A DNA stretch of 33,349 bases, taken from positions 11,532-44,880 of the forward strand of contig NZ_AYWO01000007.1 in NCBI RefSeq assembly GCF_000502955.1, read 5' to 3'. The notes under the pieces were generated by a model. It saw nothing but the letters and a program-made list of their open reading frames with translations. It had not been told where the DNA came from and did no database searches. Of this stretch, positions 18,130 to 25,760 are shown piece by piece. The DNA is from Mesorhizobium sp. LNHC252B00 (GTDB taxonomy: Bacteria; Pseudomonadota; Alphaproteobacteria; Rhizobiales; Rhizobiaceae). How positions within the stretch are numbered: the stretch's first letter is position 1; each line of letters begins with the position of its first letter. The translations under genes were made by a program, and so were the position numbers.

Positions 18130-18815
18130 TTCGGCGCCCCAAAACGCGCCGCTGCTGCCAGAAGCACGCCGAGCATCAGCCCGTTGAGGATGTGCCAGAG
18201 GAAGTGCGTGCCGAGCGGAAAGCTGCCGCAGACCAGCGGATCGATCATCCGGCAGATGACGGACACCACGAAGATCGCCGAGCCAGCCAGATTGTACCAG
18301 CCGGCGCGATTGCCGCTCGCCGCCACCAGCGCGCCGAAGAAGGCGAGCGCCAGGAACGGCGGCAGATAGCCAGTCGTGCCGTTGGAGGCCTGACGCAGCC
18401 AGTCCGGCACGGCCACGGTTATCGCTCCGGCAATGATGTAGAAGGCAATGAAGATGGCGATGGCCTTGCCCCATCGCATGGCGAGGAAGCGTCGCAGGTT
18501 GAACCACGTATAGGCCAGCGTGAAGCCGGCGATCGGCAGCACGTCGGCCCAGACCGTACCCTTGGTGGCAAAGGTGTGGAAGATAGTCGAGCCGATGCCG
18601 ATCGCCACGACCCACCAGGCCAGCACTTCGGCGAAGGTCCCCGTGCCCAGCCTTCGTACCTCGCTCACGCCCCACAGGCCTGCGGCGATGAAGGCCAGGT
18701 TTGTCAGCGCATTGATCGGCTCGGACCAGAATTCCGGCCCGGTCCGCTCGCAATAGAGATCGACCGGCGTCAAAAAAGTTTGCCACATCGTGATTGCCGC
18801 CCGAATCGCTTCCAT
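18117..18815 (-). CDS. Ceramidase-like membrane hydrolase (CREST superfamily)
   Basis: 232 aa with seven predicted membrane segments, matching the ceramidase (alkaline ceramidase/PAQR-like CREST) family. The metal-site motifs are present: PVDLYCERTGPEFWSEPINA near the N-terminus (conserved Glu), GIGSTIFHTFAT (Ser and His of SxxFH), and LGTHFLWHILNG near the C-terminus (HxxxH). The activity in bacteria is mostly unproven; hydrolysis of ceramide or a related amide lipid in the membrane is an inference. The start may be 18815 or the ATG at 18788 (MWQTFLTPVDLYCER), as the conserved part begins there. Convergent with acnA, with shared terminator. Confidence 0.82.
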   Translation of the reverse strand: MEAIRAAITMWQTFLTPVDLYCERTGPEFWSEPINALTNLAFIAAGLWGVSEVRRLGTGTFAEVLAWWVVAIGIGSTIFHTFATKGTVWADVLPIAGFTLAYTWFNLRRFLAMRWGKAIAIFIAFYIIAGAITVAVPDWLRQASNGTTGYLPPFLALAFFGALVAASGNRAGWYNLAGSAIFVVSVICRMIDPLVCGSFPLGTHFLWHILNGLMLGVLLAAAARFGAPKARQ

Positions 18816-18892
18816 CCTGAAGCGCAGAGCTTCTCCTATTGTGCCGTCGCGGTCGGCTGCAACGCCAAAATTTCACCGCAACGTGACTTCCC

Positions 18893-18920
18893 GTTGACTT
18901 CCGCTTCTGCCACATATTTT
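18893..18920 (+). promoter_or_regulatory. Candidate sigma-70 promoter of the DUF1223 gene
   Basis: GTTGAC (18893-18898), a 16-bp spacer and TATTTT (18915-18920) lie 40 bp upstream of the ATG at 18961 and read in the right direction. Confidence 0.5.
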
Positions 18921-18960
18921 AGCAATCAAGACAAAGCCGGCACCACCGGCGGGAATCGGA

Positions 18961-19731
18961 ATGGCCATGGCCTCGCGAAAATCATTGTGGCTGGCAGCCC
19001 TTGCGCTGGCCTTTTCGGCGTTCGCCGGCGCCGGGCGTGCCGACGAGTCCGAAAGGCCCCAGGTCGAAAGACCACTGGGCGTGGTCGAGCTGTTCACCAG
19101 CCAGGGCTGCACTTCCTGCCCGCCGGCCGATGTGTTGTTCGCCGAGTTCGCTGCCCGGGAAGACATCGTCGCGCTCGCCTATCACGTCGACTACTGGGAC
19201 TATCTCGGCTGGCAGGACACGCTGAGCCGCAAGGAGAACACCGAGCGGCAATATGAATATATGCGCGCCTTCGGCAGCCGCTCCGTCTATACGCCGCAGG
19301 CCGTCATCAACGGCCGCGTCCACGTCAACGGCGGCAGCCGCGGCGAGGTCGATGGCGCGCTCGCCCGCATGGCCAGGAGCGGCGAAGGCATGCGCGTCGT
19401 CATCAAGGTGAGCCGCACCAGCGACCGCGTCATGATCGACACCGGCGATGCCGGCAGCGGTCCCAGCGATGCCCATGTCGTCATCGTCTATTTCGACCCG
19501 CCGCAGACGATCAAGATCGGCGAGGGCGAGAACACCGGCCGCAAGATGACTTACTGGAACGCGGTCACCGGCATCCAGACCGCCGGCATGTGGCACGGCA
19601 AGGCGCAGCGCTACGAGCTGCCGATGAGCGAGATCACCAAGAAGGGCGGCTGCGCCGTGCTGCTGCAGTCGGTCGGCAAGGATGGCCTGCCCGGTCCCAT
19701 TCTCGGCGCTGCGTTTATTCACAAGCCTTAG
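18961..19731 (+). CDS. DUF1223 thioredoxin-like periplasmic protein
   Basis: 256 aa. A Sec signal peptide (SLWLAALALAFSAFAGAG, ending GRADE at about 25-30) is followed by the DUF1223 start GVVELFTSQGCTSCPPAD. CTSC is a thioredoxin-type CxxC in the place where the redox pair sits. VDYWDYLGWQDTLSRKENTE, VYTPQAVINGRVHVNG and GAAFIHKP fit the family. The reaction is not known; a disulfide role is inferred from fold and motif. Two ATGs (18961 and 18967) are close and either could start the gene. A sigma-70 promoter candidate precedes it. Confidence 0.88.
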   Translation: MAMASRKSLWLAALALAFSAFAGAGRADESERPQVERPLGVVELFTSQGCTSCPPADVLFAEFAAREDIVALAYHVDYWDYLGWQDTLSRKENTERQYEYMRAFGSRSVYTPQAVINGRVHVNGGSRGEVDGALARMARSGEGMRVVIKVSRTSDRVMIDTGDAGSGPSDAHVVIVYFDPPQTIKIGEGENTGRKMTYWNAVTGIQTAGMWHGKAQRYELPMSEITKKGGCAVLLQSVGKDGLPGPILGAAFIHKP

Positions 19732-19735
19732 AGGC

Positions 19736-19770
19736 CACTTCCCTTCTCCCACAAGGGGAGATGGAAAGTG
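19736..19770. repeat. Hairpin repeat after DUF1223
   Basis: CACTTCCCTTCTCCC-ACAA-GGGGAGATGGAAAGTG folds into an imperfect stem. It resembles the CTTCTCCC-ACAA-GGGGAGA palindromes common between rhizobial genes, and the element at 2827-2851. It could end the DUF1223 transcript, although no T-run follows. Confidence 0.5.
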
Positions 19771-19781
19771 CCCCAGACATG

Positions 19782-19970
19782 AAAAAACCGACGCCAGCTT
19801 GCTTCTGACGTCGGTCATTTAGGTTTTGGGATCGTCGCACCCGGTTCTTCCGAAGAAGAACCGAGGTTGGTTCGATCCGACGCAGACCCGTGGGCGGGGG
19901 GCTTGGGGTTTACGAGCCGGTGCCGGACCGAACCGTCTCAGGCAACGCCGGTAAATTCGTCGGACATTGG
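19782..19970 (-). ncRNA. Candidate structured RNA with intrinsic terminator
   Basis: Read on the minus strand, this stretch holds three helices. The first is a long-range stem (19934-19924 pairing with 19879-19869, 11 bp, one G-U) around a C-rich loop. The second is CGGTTCTTC-TTCG-GAAGAACCG (19863-19842), a 9-bp stem closed by an extra-stable cUUCGg loop. The third is an 11-bp stem with one U-G (19815-19805 and 19797-19787) followed by six Ts, a good intrinsic terminator. No minus-strand gene lies upstream that it could end, so an independent small RNA (about 150-190 nt) is likely. The 5' end is not fixed. A 69-codon Arg/Pro-rich ORF (20028-19819) overlaps but resembles nothing I know. I do not recognise tmRNA, 6S, SRP or RNase P RNA in it. 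The remainder of 19732-20155 carries no gene. Confidence 0.5.
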
Positions 19971-20155
19971 GGCATGAGCGCGGATAAAAAAAGGCAGAAA
20001 TGTGGCGAAGCATCACCAATTCCAACAAGGCGTTTCATAAAAGTGACTGGACGTTGCGAAAACAGCGCAGCGCCGCCCTGCTTCGCCGGGCCTTGCAATT
20101 CAACCGCGAACACGCCAACTTTGGTTGGCAAAGATTCATTTTGAAGGATCGAGGC

Positions 20156-20542
20156 ATGACCGATGACAGCGGCGGGACTGGGGATGGGGACGCATCCGCA
20201 ATATTGATCCCGCTGCACGAGGCGCGACACGCGCGCCTCGATCAGCCGGTGCGGTTCGACCGGCGTGAGCTGGACCAGATCCTCAGGCTCTACGGACGCA
20301 TGGTCGCTGCCAACGAATGGCGCGACTATGCCATCGATCATCTCACCGACCGTGCCGTGTTTTCCGTATTTCGCCGTACCAGCGAAGTACCGCTGTTCCA
20401 GATCGTCAAGGATCCGAAACTGGCCCGCAAGCAGGGGGCCTTTGCCGTCATTGCCGCCGGCGGCCGCATCTTGAAACGCGGCCAGGAACTCGGCCGCGTG
20501 CTTGGGATATTCGACAGCAAGCTGAAGCTGGTCGAGGCCTGA
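20156..20542 (+). CDS. DUF2794 family protein
   Basis: 128 aa soluble protein matching DUF2794, a small alphaproteobacterial family of unknown function. Conserved stretches are PVRFDRRELDQILRLYGRMV, ANEWRDYAIDHLTDRAVFSV and FRRTSEVPLFQIVKDPKLARK, followed by GAFAVIAAGGRILKRGQEL. The ATG at 20156 has AAGGA upstream, while the frame extends to 20000 with no conserved sequence. It stands alone; divergent from the candidate RNA, and followed by the repeat arms at 20546-20690. Confidence 0.85.
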   Translation: MTDDSGGTGDGDASAILIPLHEARHARLDQPVRFDRRELDQILRLYGRMVAANEWRDYAIDHLTDRAVFSVFRRTSEVPLFQIVKDPKLARKQGAFAVIAAGGRILKRGQELGRVLGIFDSKLKLVEA

Positions 20543-20545
20543 GCG

Positions 20546-20690
20546 GGGAATGGAGCAGGGGAATTGAAGAACTGGAGAATTGATGAACTGATGAGAAGCC
20601 CGCAGCGCGATTCATAGCCGCTGTTTCTTTATTCTTCAGCTCATCAATTCTTCAATTCCTCAGTTTCAATTCCTCAGTTCATTTCCCTCC
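20546..20690. repeat. Inverted arrays of degenerate AATTGA/ACTGA units
   Basis: The left arm (about 20546-20595) repeats units such as GGGGAATTGAAGAACTG and AGAATTGATGAACTGATGAG. The right arm (about 20634-20690) carries the same units inverted (CTCATCAATTCTTCAATTCC, TCAGTTTCAATTCCTCAG). A 38-bp centre separates them. The arms can pair into a long imperfect hairpin between convergent DUF2794 and GNAT genes, and the GNAT stop codon lies inside the right arm. It looks like an expanded simple repeat that became an intergenic terminator-like element. Confidence 0.7.
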
Positions 20691-21257
20691 AAGCCCCTCG
20701 CGGAACTTCCGCTCCGGCAGCGATTCGAGATCGGGCGGCGCCGATGCCCCGCCATTCAGCGACAGTTGCATGAACACCGTGTCCAGCCAGCGCCCGTGCT
20801 TGTAGCCGGAACCTTCAAGGCGTCCCGAATGGCGAAAGCCGAGCTTCTCGTGCAGCCGTACCGAGGCGCTGTCGGCATGGCCATCGCCGATCACCGCGAT
20901 GATCTGGCGAAAGCCCGCTGCTTCCACCGCCTCGATCAGGCTTTGCATCAGCTTGAGCCCGACGCCCTGGCCCTTGGCCTCCGGCGCGATATAGACCGAA
21001 TCCTCAACGATGAAGCGGTAGGCAGGGCGCGGCCGAAAGGCACCGGCATAGGCATAGCCGAGCACGGCACCGTTCTTTTCCGCCACCAGATAGGGAAAGC
21101 CGCCGGCCATCAAACTGTCGAACCGGACGCCCATCTCGGCGCGGCTGGGCGCCTCCAGCTCATAGCTTGCCGTGCCTTGAGTCACCGCGGCGGCATAGAT
21201 TTCCGTGATCCGATCAAGGTCGGCCGCTGTCGCGAGACGAATCGTGACATTGCTCAT
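20679..21257 (-). CDS. GNAT N-acetyltransferase, phosphinothricin acetyltransferase-like
   Basis: 192 aa GNAT-family enzyme of the PAT/MnaT group. The start NVTIRLATAADLDRITEIYA, the TQGTASYELEAPS segment (substrate loop typical of phosphinothricin/methionine sulfone acetyltransferases) and YAYAGAFRPRPAYRFIVEDS are family marks. The acetyl-CoA loop is EAKGQGVGLKLM (motif A), and LHEKLGFRHSGRLEGSGYKHGRWLD ends the fold. It probably acetylates methionine sulfoximine or sulfone or similar amino acid analogues (family inference). The stop falls in the repeat right arm, so the C-terminal tail may have been altered by it. Confidence 0.88.
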   Translation of the reverse strand: MSNVTIRLATAADLDRITEIYAAAVTQGTASYELEAPSRAEMGVRFDSLMAGGFPYLVAEKNGAVLGYAYAGAFRPRPAYRFIVEDSVYIAPEAKGQGVGLKLMQSLIEAVEAAGFRQIIAVIGDGHADSASVRLHEKLGFRHSGRLEGSGYKHGRWLDTVFMQLSLNGGASAPPDLESLPERKFREGLGGK

Positions 21258-21313
21258 TCTTAATGCGCACCCCTTTGTCTGCCTTCGATAACAGCAAAGG
21301 CCGGTACAAAAGA

Positions 21314-21339
21314 AAAGGGCGGCCGTTGGGCCGCCCTTT
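21314..21339 (-). terminator. Intrinsic terminator of the Bax-inhibitor gene
   Basis: On the minus strand AAAGGGCGGCC-CAAC-GGCCGCCCTTT forms a perfect 11-bp stem with a 4-nt loop, followed by TCTTTT. It is 80 bp downstream of the stop codon at 21421. A second small stem (AAGCTG at 21375-21380 with CAGCTT at 21408-21413, inner GATCTT-CGGAA-AAGATC) lies between. Confidence 0.8.
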
Positions 21340-21420
21340 GGAACTCGATGGTCCAGTCAGAACATGATCTCGAAAAGCTGAAACCGATCTTCGGAAAAGA
21401 TCCGATCCAGCTTAAAAAGC

Positions 21421-22200
21421 CTAGCGGCGGTCGCCCATGAACTGCAGCAGGAACATGAACAGGTTGATGAAGTCGAGGTAGAGCCTCAACGCGCCCATGA
21501 TGGCTTTGCGGCCGGCGACATCCGAAGCATCGCCCTCGAAATACATCTCCTTGATGTTTTGCGTGTCATAGGCGGTGAGGCCGGCGAAGATCAGCACGCC
21601 GGCAGCCGACACGGCGAAGGACAGCGCCGATGAGTGCAGGAAGATGTTGATCACCGACGCGATGATAATGCCGAACACGCCCATGATCAGGAAAGAACCC
21701 ATCGCCGTCAGGTCACGCTTGGTGGTGTAGCCGAACAGCGACAGCGCGCCGAAGGCCGCGGCCGTAGCGAAGAAGGTCTGCGAAATGCTGGCCGTGGTGT
21801 AGACCAGGAAGATCGACGACAGCGACAGGCCGACAAGGCCTGCATAGACCCAGAAGGTAGTCTGCGCCGCCGAAACGCTCATCGACTGAACGCGGAACGA
21901 CAGGAACATCACCGCCGCGAGCGGGGCAAAGATCACGACCCATTTCAGTGGCGAGCCGAAGATCGCATAGCCGAAGGAGGTCAGCATTTCGCCGCTTGAC
22001 AGCGTCGCGACAGCCGAAGCCGGATCGGTGGTGGTGGCCAACATGATCGTGCCGACAGCGGCAAGACCGGTGATGAGGAGGCCAAGCCCCATCAGATTGT
22101 AGACCTTGATCATGTAAGCGCGCAGGCCCTGATCGATGTCAGCACCGACACCGACGCCGGGCACGGCGCGCGTCTGGTAGTTGCGAATGGGATCAGCCAT
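21421..22200 (-). CDS. Bax inhibitor-1/YccA-family membrane protein (YbhL-like)
   Basis: 259 aa, seven membrane segments, BI-1/TMBIM family (E. coli YbhL/YccA), thought to act as a pH-gated calcium leak or as a modulator of the FtsH protease. Features: the start YQTRAVPGVGVGADIDQGLRA, FSPLK-type segment FGSPLKWVVIFAPLAAVMFLS, YTTKRDLTAMGSFLIMGVFG and the conserved end GLTAYDTQNIKEMYFEGD followed by GALRLYLDFINLFMFLLQFMGDRR. Two conserved Asp (TAYDTQ, LYLDFIN) form the proposed pH sensor. A leader RNA of the ybhL motif type lies in its 5' region. Confidence 0.94.
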   Translation of the reverse strand: MADPIRNYQTRAVPGVGVGADIDQGLRAYMIKVYNLMGLGLLITGLAAVGTIMLATTTDPASAVATLSSGEMLTSFGYAIFGSPLKWVVIFAPLAAVMFLSFRVQSMSVSAAQTTFWVYAGLVGLSLSSIFLVYTTASISQTFFATAAAFGALSLFGYTTKRDLTAMGSFLIMGVFGIIIASVINIFLHSSALSFAVSAAGVLIFAGLTAYDTQNIKEMYFEGDASDVAGRKAIMGALRLYLDFINLFMFLLQFMGDRR

Positions 22201-22204
22201 TGAA

Positions 22205-22282
22205 GTCCTCTATTGCTTCTGCCCCGTCCGGTGTCAGGCCCTTTCAGACCCAGGCGCCGCTGGCAGGGCTCCAGCATGCCTG
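22205..22282 (-). ncRNA. ybhL-type leader RNA
   Basis: The 5' region on the minus strand contains GCTGGAGCCCTGCCAGCGG, then CGCCTGGGTCTGAAAGGGCC and TGACACCGGACGGGGCAGAAG, directly before the start codon. CTGCC and GGCAG pair to close it. Rfam describes a ybhL RNA motif from just this position in Rhizobiales ybhL genes, and the sequence pattern fits what I remember of it. Its function (probable cis control) is unknown. Its extent here is estimated. Confidence 0.6.
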
Positions 22283-22288
22283 TCGCGA

Positions 22289-22317
22289 AATATGATGGTT
22301 ATTCGCGTCAAGAACAA
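22289..22317 (-). promoter_or_regulatory. Candidate promoter of the Bax-inhibitor gene
   Basis: On the minus strand TTGTTC, a 17-bp spacer and CATATT lie just upstream of the leader RNA, giving a transcript start near 22282 and a leader of about 80 nt that equals the RNA motif length. The rest of the gap to 22427 carries nothing recognised. Confidence 0.45.
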
Positions 22318-22427
22318 GACCGTAACCGGATGTAACGGTTCGTGAGACAACGAAGCGTCGATTTTCCGGCTTCCCAGACGGAATTCTTACCAAGATTTAA
22401 TCCGGGACGGCCGTTTCGTGCCCGAGA

Positions 22428-24977
22428 TCACAGGTTGCGCAGCACCGGTGCTGCCTTGTGGCCGAGCACCCGCCAGGTGCCGGCGAGACCAATGCCGACC
22501 GTGATCACCAGCGAGAACAGAATGGTTGCCACCGCCACCTCGGGCAGGAAATGCGACGGCAATGTCATGATGCGCGCGACGACGAACCAGGCCGCGGCAC
22601 TGCCTGCGGCCAAGGCGAAGATCGCGGTGGCGAGCCCGATCAGCATGTATTCGAGGGAGAAGGCCGATATCAAAGTCCTGCGTGTCGCGCCAAGCGTCTT
22701 CAGCACCACCGCGTCATGAATGCGCGCCCGGTTGCCGGCGGCAAGCGCGCCGGCCAGCACCAGCACCGACGCGATCAGCGCCACGCCGGCGGCCGCCCGG
22801 ATCGCCGTGCCGAGCTGCCCGACCAGCCGGTTGACGACATCGAGCGCATCCTTGACCCGCACCGTCGTCACCGCCGGGAAGGCGCGGGTGACGGCATTGA
22901 GGATGCGGGCGTCGTCGGCCGCGGAGGCATTCTTTTCGGTCAGCGTCGCAATCCAGCCATGCGGCGCGCCCGCAAATGTGTTTGGCGAGAACACCATGAC
23001 GAAATTGATGCCCATCGTTTCCCACTCGACCTCGCGGAAATTTGCGATCCTGGCCGTGACATTGCGGCCGAGCACATTGACGGTGATGGTGTCGCCGAGC
23101 TTCAGCCCGATCTCCTTGCCTTCCTGCGCCGAAAACGAGACCAGCGGCTCGCCGCTATAATTGTCCGGCCACCAGCTGCCTTCGGTCAGCGTCGCGTTTT
23201 GCGGCTGCCTGGCGTCGTAGGTCAGGCCACGATCTCCCTTCAGCACCCAGGCGCCTTGCGCCGGCACCTTCACCTTGTCGACATCGACGCCGTTCAGCGC
23301 CATCACCCGGCCGCGCAGCATCGGCACCTTGGCCAGCGTCCCCTGCGGCGCCTCCTTGCCGATCAGCGCCGAGAAGGAAGCGACATCGCTGCCCTGGATG
23401 TCGACGAAGAAGAAATTCGGCGCCCGTTCCGGCATACTGCCGGAGATCTGCCGCCTGAGATTGCCGTCGATCAGCGCCAGCGTCACCAGCAGCGTCAGCC
23501 CAAGTCCCAGCGACAGCACAACCGATGGCGTCAAGGCGCCGGGCCGATGGATGTTGCCGATGGCGAGCCGCAGCGCCACGAACCGCACACGCGGGCTCTT
23601 CCTGGCCGCCCATTGCACCAGCGCGCCGACAAGGCGCAGCACCAGGAAAGCGAAGATGGTGGCACCGACGAAGATCGAGGCGATACGCTGATCGTCCGAG
23701 GATAGAATTGCCAGTGCCGCCAGCAGCAGCGCAATGCCGAGTGCCGCCGCGACATAGACAGGTCGTGGAGAACCACGGCCTTCAAGCCCCATCTCACGAA
23801 ACAGCGCGGTGGCCGGCACGTCGCGGGCGCGGCCGAGCGGCAGCAACGCGAAGGCCAGCGTCACCAGCAGACCGAACAGTGCCGCCATGCCGAGCGCGCC
23901 GGGATAGAAGCCGCCCTCCGCCGGCACCGGGATGACCTGATGAAGAGCAGCGCCGGCCACGAACGGCATCAGCGCGCCAAGCACCAGGCCAAGCAGGATG
24001 CCGAGCGCGGCGATAATCAGGATCTGCACCAGATAGACGGCAAAGACAAAGCCACCCGAAGCGCCCAGGCTCTTGAAGGTGGCGATGACGCCGCGCTTGC
24101 CGTCGAGATAGGCGCGCACCGCATTGGCGACCCCGACGCCACCGACCACCAGCGCCGTCAACCCGACCAGCGTCAGGAACTGCGAGAAGCGCTCGATGTT
24201 GGACGACAGCGCGGGAGCGGCGTTGCTGCGCGTGCGGATCGACCAGCCGGCCTCCGGAAAATCCCTGGCCGCCTGGTCCTGGATGGCCCTGAGCCGCGCC
24301 TCGTCGGCGTCCGCCGGCAGGCGGACCTTGTAGGCATTTTCGACCAGGCTGCCCGGCTGGATCAAACCGGTGGCCGCCAGCCCTTCGGTCGAGATCATCA
24401 GCCGCGGCGCAAAGCCGAAGCCGTCGGAGACGGCATCCGGTTCGGCGGCCAGCCTGGCACGCAGTTCGAAAGTGGCGGTGCCGAGCTTCAGCCGGTCGCC
24501 GATCCTGAGATGCAGCCGCTCGAACAAGACGTCAGGGGCCGCGGCGCCGAAGACGCCGAACTCTTCACCGAACAGTTCCTGCTTCGACAATTCCGGTTCG
24601 ATGTCCAGCGCGCCGTAGAGCGGGTAGGCATCATCGACAGCCTTGGCCTCGACAAGCGCCTGGTCGGACCCGTCGGCGAGACGCGCCATCGAACGCATGC
24701 TGGCGGTTCTGGAAATCGCGCCCAGCCCGTCAAGAAAATTGCGTTCGGCCTTGCTGGCGTCACGCTGGTTGATCTGGAAGCGGAGATCGCCGCCAAGCAG
24801 CGTCTGGCCCTGATTGGCGACACCGGCGGTGATCGAACGCGCCACCGAGTTGACGCCGCCGATGGCCGCGACGCCGAGCGCGATGCAGGCGAGGAAGATG
24901 AGGAAGCCGGACAGGCCGCCTCGCATCTCGCGCAGCGAGAAGCGAACCGCGAGCCTCAGCGTCTGCGACAACGGCAT
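22428..24977 (-). CDS. FtsX-type ABC permease (YbbP-like)
   Basis: 849 aa permease with ten membrane segments and two FtsX/MacB-like domains, of the YbbP type. The N-terminal TM1 (GGLSGFLIFLACIALGVAAIG) is followed by a large periplasmic domain. TM blocks follow near residues 260-420 (TLVGLTALVVGGVGVANAVRAY) and 470-510, then a second periplasmic domain and the C-terminal TM triplet (AGVALIASVLVLAGALAAGN, ALAAGSAAAWFVVARI). The conserved coupling helix AYLDGKRGVIATFKSLGAS is present. The start at 24977 overlaps the ATPase stop (TGATG). It likely exports or extracts a hydrophobic compound or lipid; the substrate is unknown. Confidence 0.9.
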   Translation of the reverse strand: MPLSQTLRLAVRFSLREMRGGLSGFLIFLACIALGVAAIGGVNSVARSITAGVANQGQTLLGGDLRFQINQRDASKAERNFLDGLGAISRTASMRSMARLADGSDQALVEAKAVDDAYPLYGALDIEPELSKQELFGEEFGVFGAAAPDVLFERLHLRIGDRLKLGTATFELRARLAAEPDAVSDGFGFAPRLMISTEGLAATGLIQPGSLVENAYKVRLPADADEARLRAIQDQAARDFPEAGWSIRTRSNAAPALSSNIERFSQFLTLVGLTALVVGGVGVANAVRAYLDGKRGVIATFKSLGASGGFVFAVYLVQILIIAALGILLGLVLGALMPFVAGAALHQVIPVPAEGGFYPGALGMAALFGLLVTLAFALLPLGRARDVPATALFREMGLEGRGSPRPVYVAAALGIALLLAALAILSSDDQRIASIFVGATIFAFLVLRLVGALVQWAARKSPRVRFVALRLAIGNIHRPGALTPSVVLSLGLGLTLLVTLALIDGNLRRQISGSMPERAPNFFFVDIQGSDVASFSALIGKEAPQGTLAKVPMLRGRVMALNGVDVDKVKVPAQGAWVLKGDRGLTYDARQPQNATLTEGSWWPDNYSGEPLVSFSAQEGKEIGLKLGDTITVNVLGRNVTARIANFREVEWETMGINFVMVFSPNTFAGAPHGWIATLTEKNASAADDARILNAVTRAFPAVTTVRVKDALDVVNRLVGQLGTAIRAAAGVALIASVLVLAGALAAGNRARIHDAVVLKTLGATRRTLISAFSLEYMLIGLATAIFALAAGSAAAWFVVARIMTLPSHFLPEVAVATILFSLVITVGIGLAGTWRVLGHKAAPVLRNL

Positions 24978-25672
24978 CAAGCTGTCACCTTGGCGAGCGC
25001 CGGCGCTTCGATCCTGCCCGACCGCATCGAAACCTGGCGTGAACAACGCGCCGCAAGCGCCGGATCATGGGTGACCAGCACCAGCGTCATGCCGCGCTCG
25101 GCCGCCTTGGCAAACAATAGATCGGCGACTTGCCGCCCCGTCGCCTGGTCGAGGTTGCCGGTCGGCTCGTCAGCAATGAGAATGCGTGGCGACGGCGCCA
25201 GTGCGCGGGCTATCGCCACGCGCTGCTGCTCGCCGCCCGACAATTCGCCGGGATAGTGGGTGACGCGTTCGCTGAGGCCAACCGCCGCCAGCTCGCGCGC
25301 CGCAACCGAAAACGGATCGGCATGGCCGGCCAGCTCCAGCGGCACCGCGACATTTTCGAGCGCCGTCATGTTGGGAATGAGATGAAAGGATTGGAACACG
25401 ATGCCAATGTTTCGGCCACGAAACGAAGCAATCTGGTCCTCGCTTTTGCCGTTGAGCAGCTCACCGGCAATTCGTACCGTACCCGAATCGACCCTTTCCA
25501 GGCCAGCCAGAACCATCAGCAATGTCGACTTGCCGGAGCCCGAGGGTCCGACGATGCCGGTCGCCTCGCAGGGCGCCACGTCGAGGCTGACGTCCTTCAG
25601 CACATGGACCAATGAGGCCCCCTCGCCAAGGGTTAGCGATACGTTTTTTAGCCCAATGACGGCTTCTGTCAA
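24977..25672 (-). CDS. ABC ATPase (YbbA-like) of the exporter
   Basis: 231 aa ATPase of the MacB/LolD/YbbA class. Walker A GPSGSGKSTLLMVLAGL, Q-loop GIVFQSFHLIPN, signature YPGELSGGEQQRVAIARAL, Walker B RILIADEPTGNLD and the H-loop LVTHDPALA are all complete. The start is TTG at 25672 (TEAVIGLKNVSLTLG); no ATG is available. It is coupled to the permease by TGATG. The divergent tesA gene makes the same trio as E. coli tesA-ybbA-ybbP, which supports the assignment. Confidence 0.92.
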   Translation of the reverse strand: MTEAVIGLKNVSLTLGEGASLVHVLKDVSLDVAPCEATGIVGPSGSGKSTLLMVLAGLERVDSGTVRIAGELLNGKSEDQIASFRGRNIGIVFQSFHLIPNMTALENVAVPLELAGHADPFSVAARELAAVGLSERVTHYPGELSGGEQQRVAIARALAPSPRILIADEPTGNLDQATGRQVADLLFAKAAERGMTLVLVTHDPALAARCSRQVSMRSGRIEAPALAKVTA

Positions 25673-25760
25673 AATGAAAGCGTCCTATATGCGAGGATGA
25701 GGGTTCTGCTTGCCGGAAGCCGTCGCCGGAAAAATTCCTTGCTCATATGGGGCCTACCGC

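Noticed and set aside
19869..19879. Possible tRNA T-arm (GGTTCGATCC) near 19.87 kb
   Set aside because: The loop is one base short and no acceptor, D or anticodon arms can be formed around it; it is part of the longer stem of the candidate RNA.
22458..25256. Two long plus-strand ORFs opposite the ABC permease and ATPase
   Set aside because: Shadow frames; low-complexity Arg/His/Gln composition and no family features.
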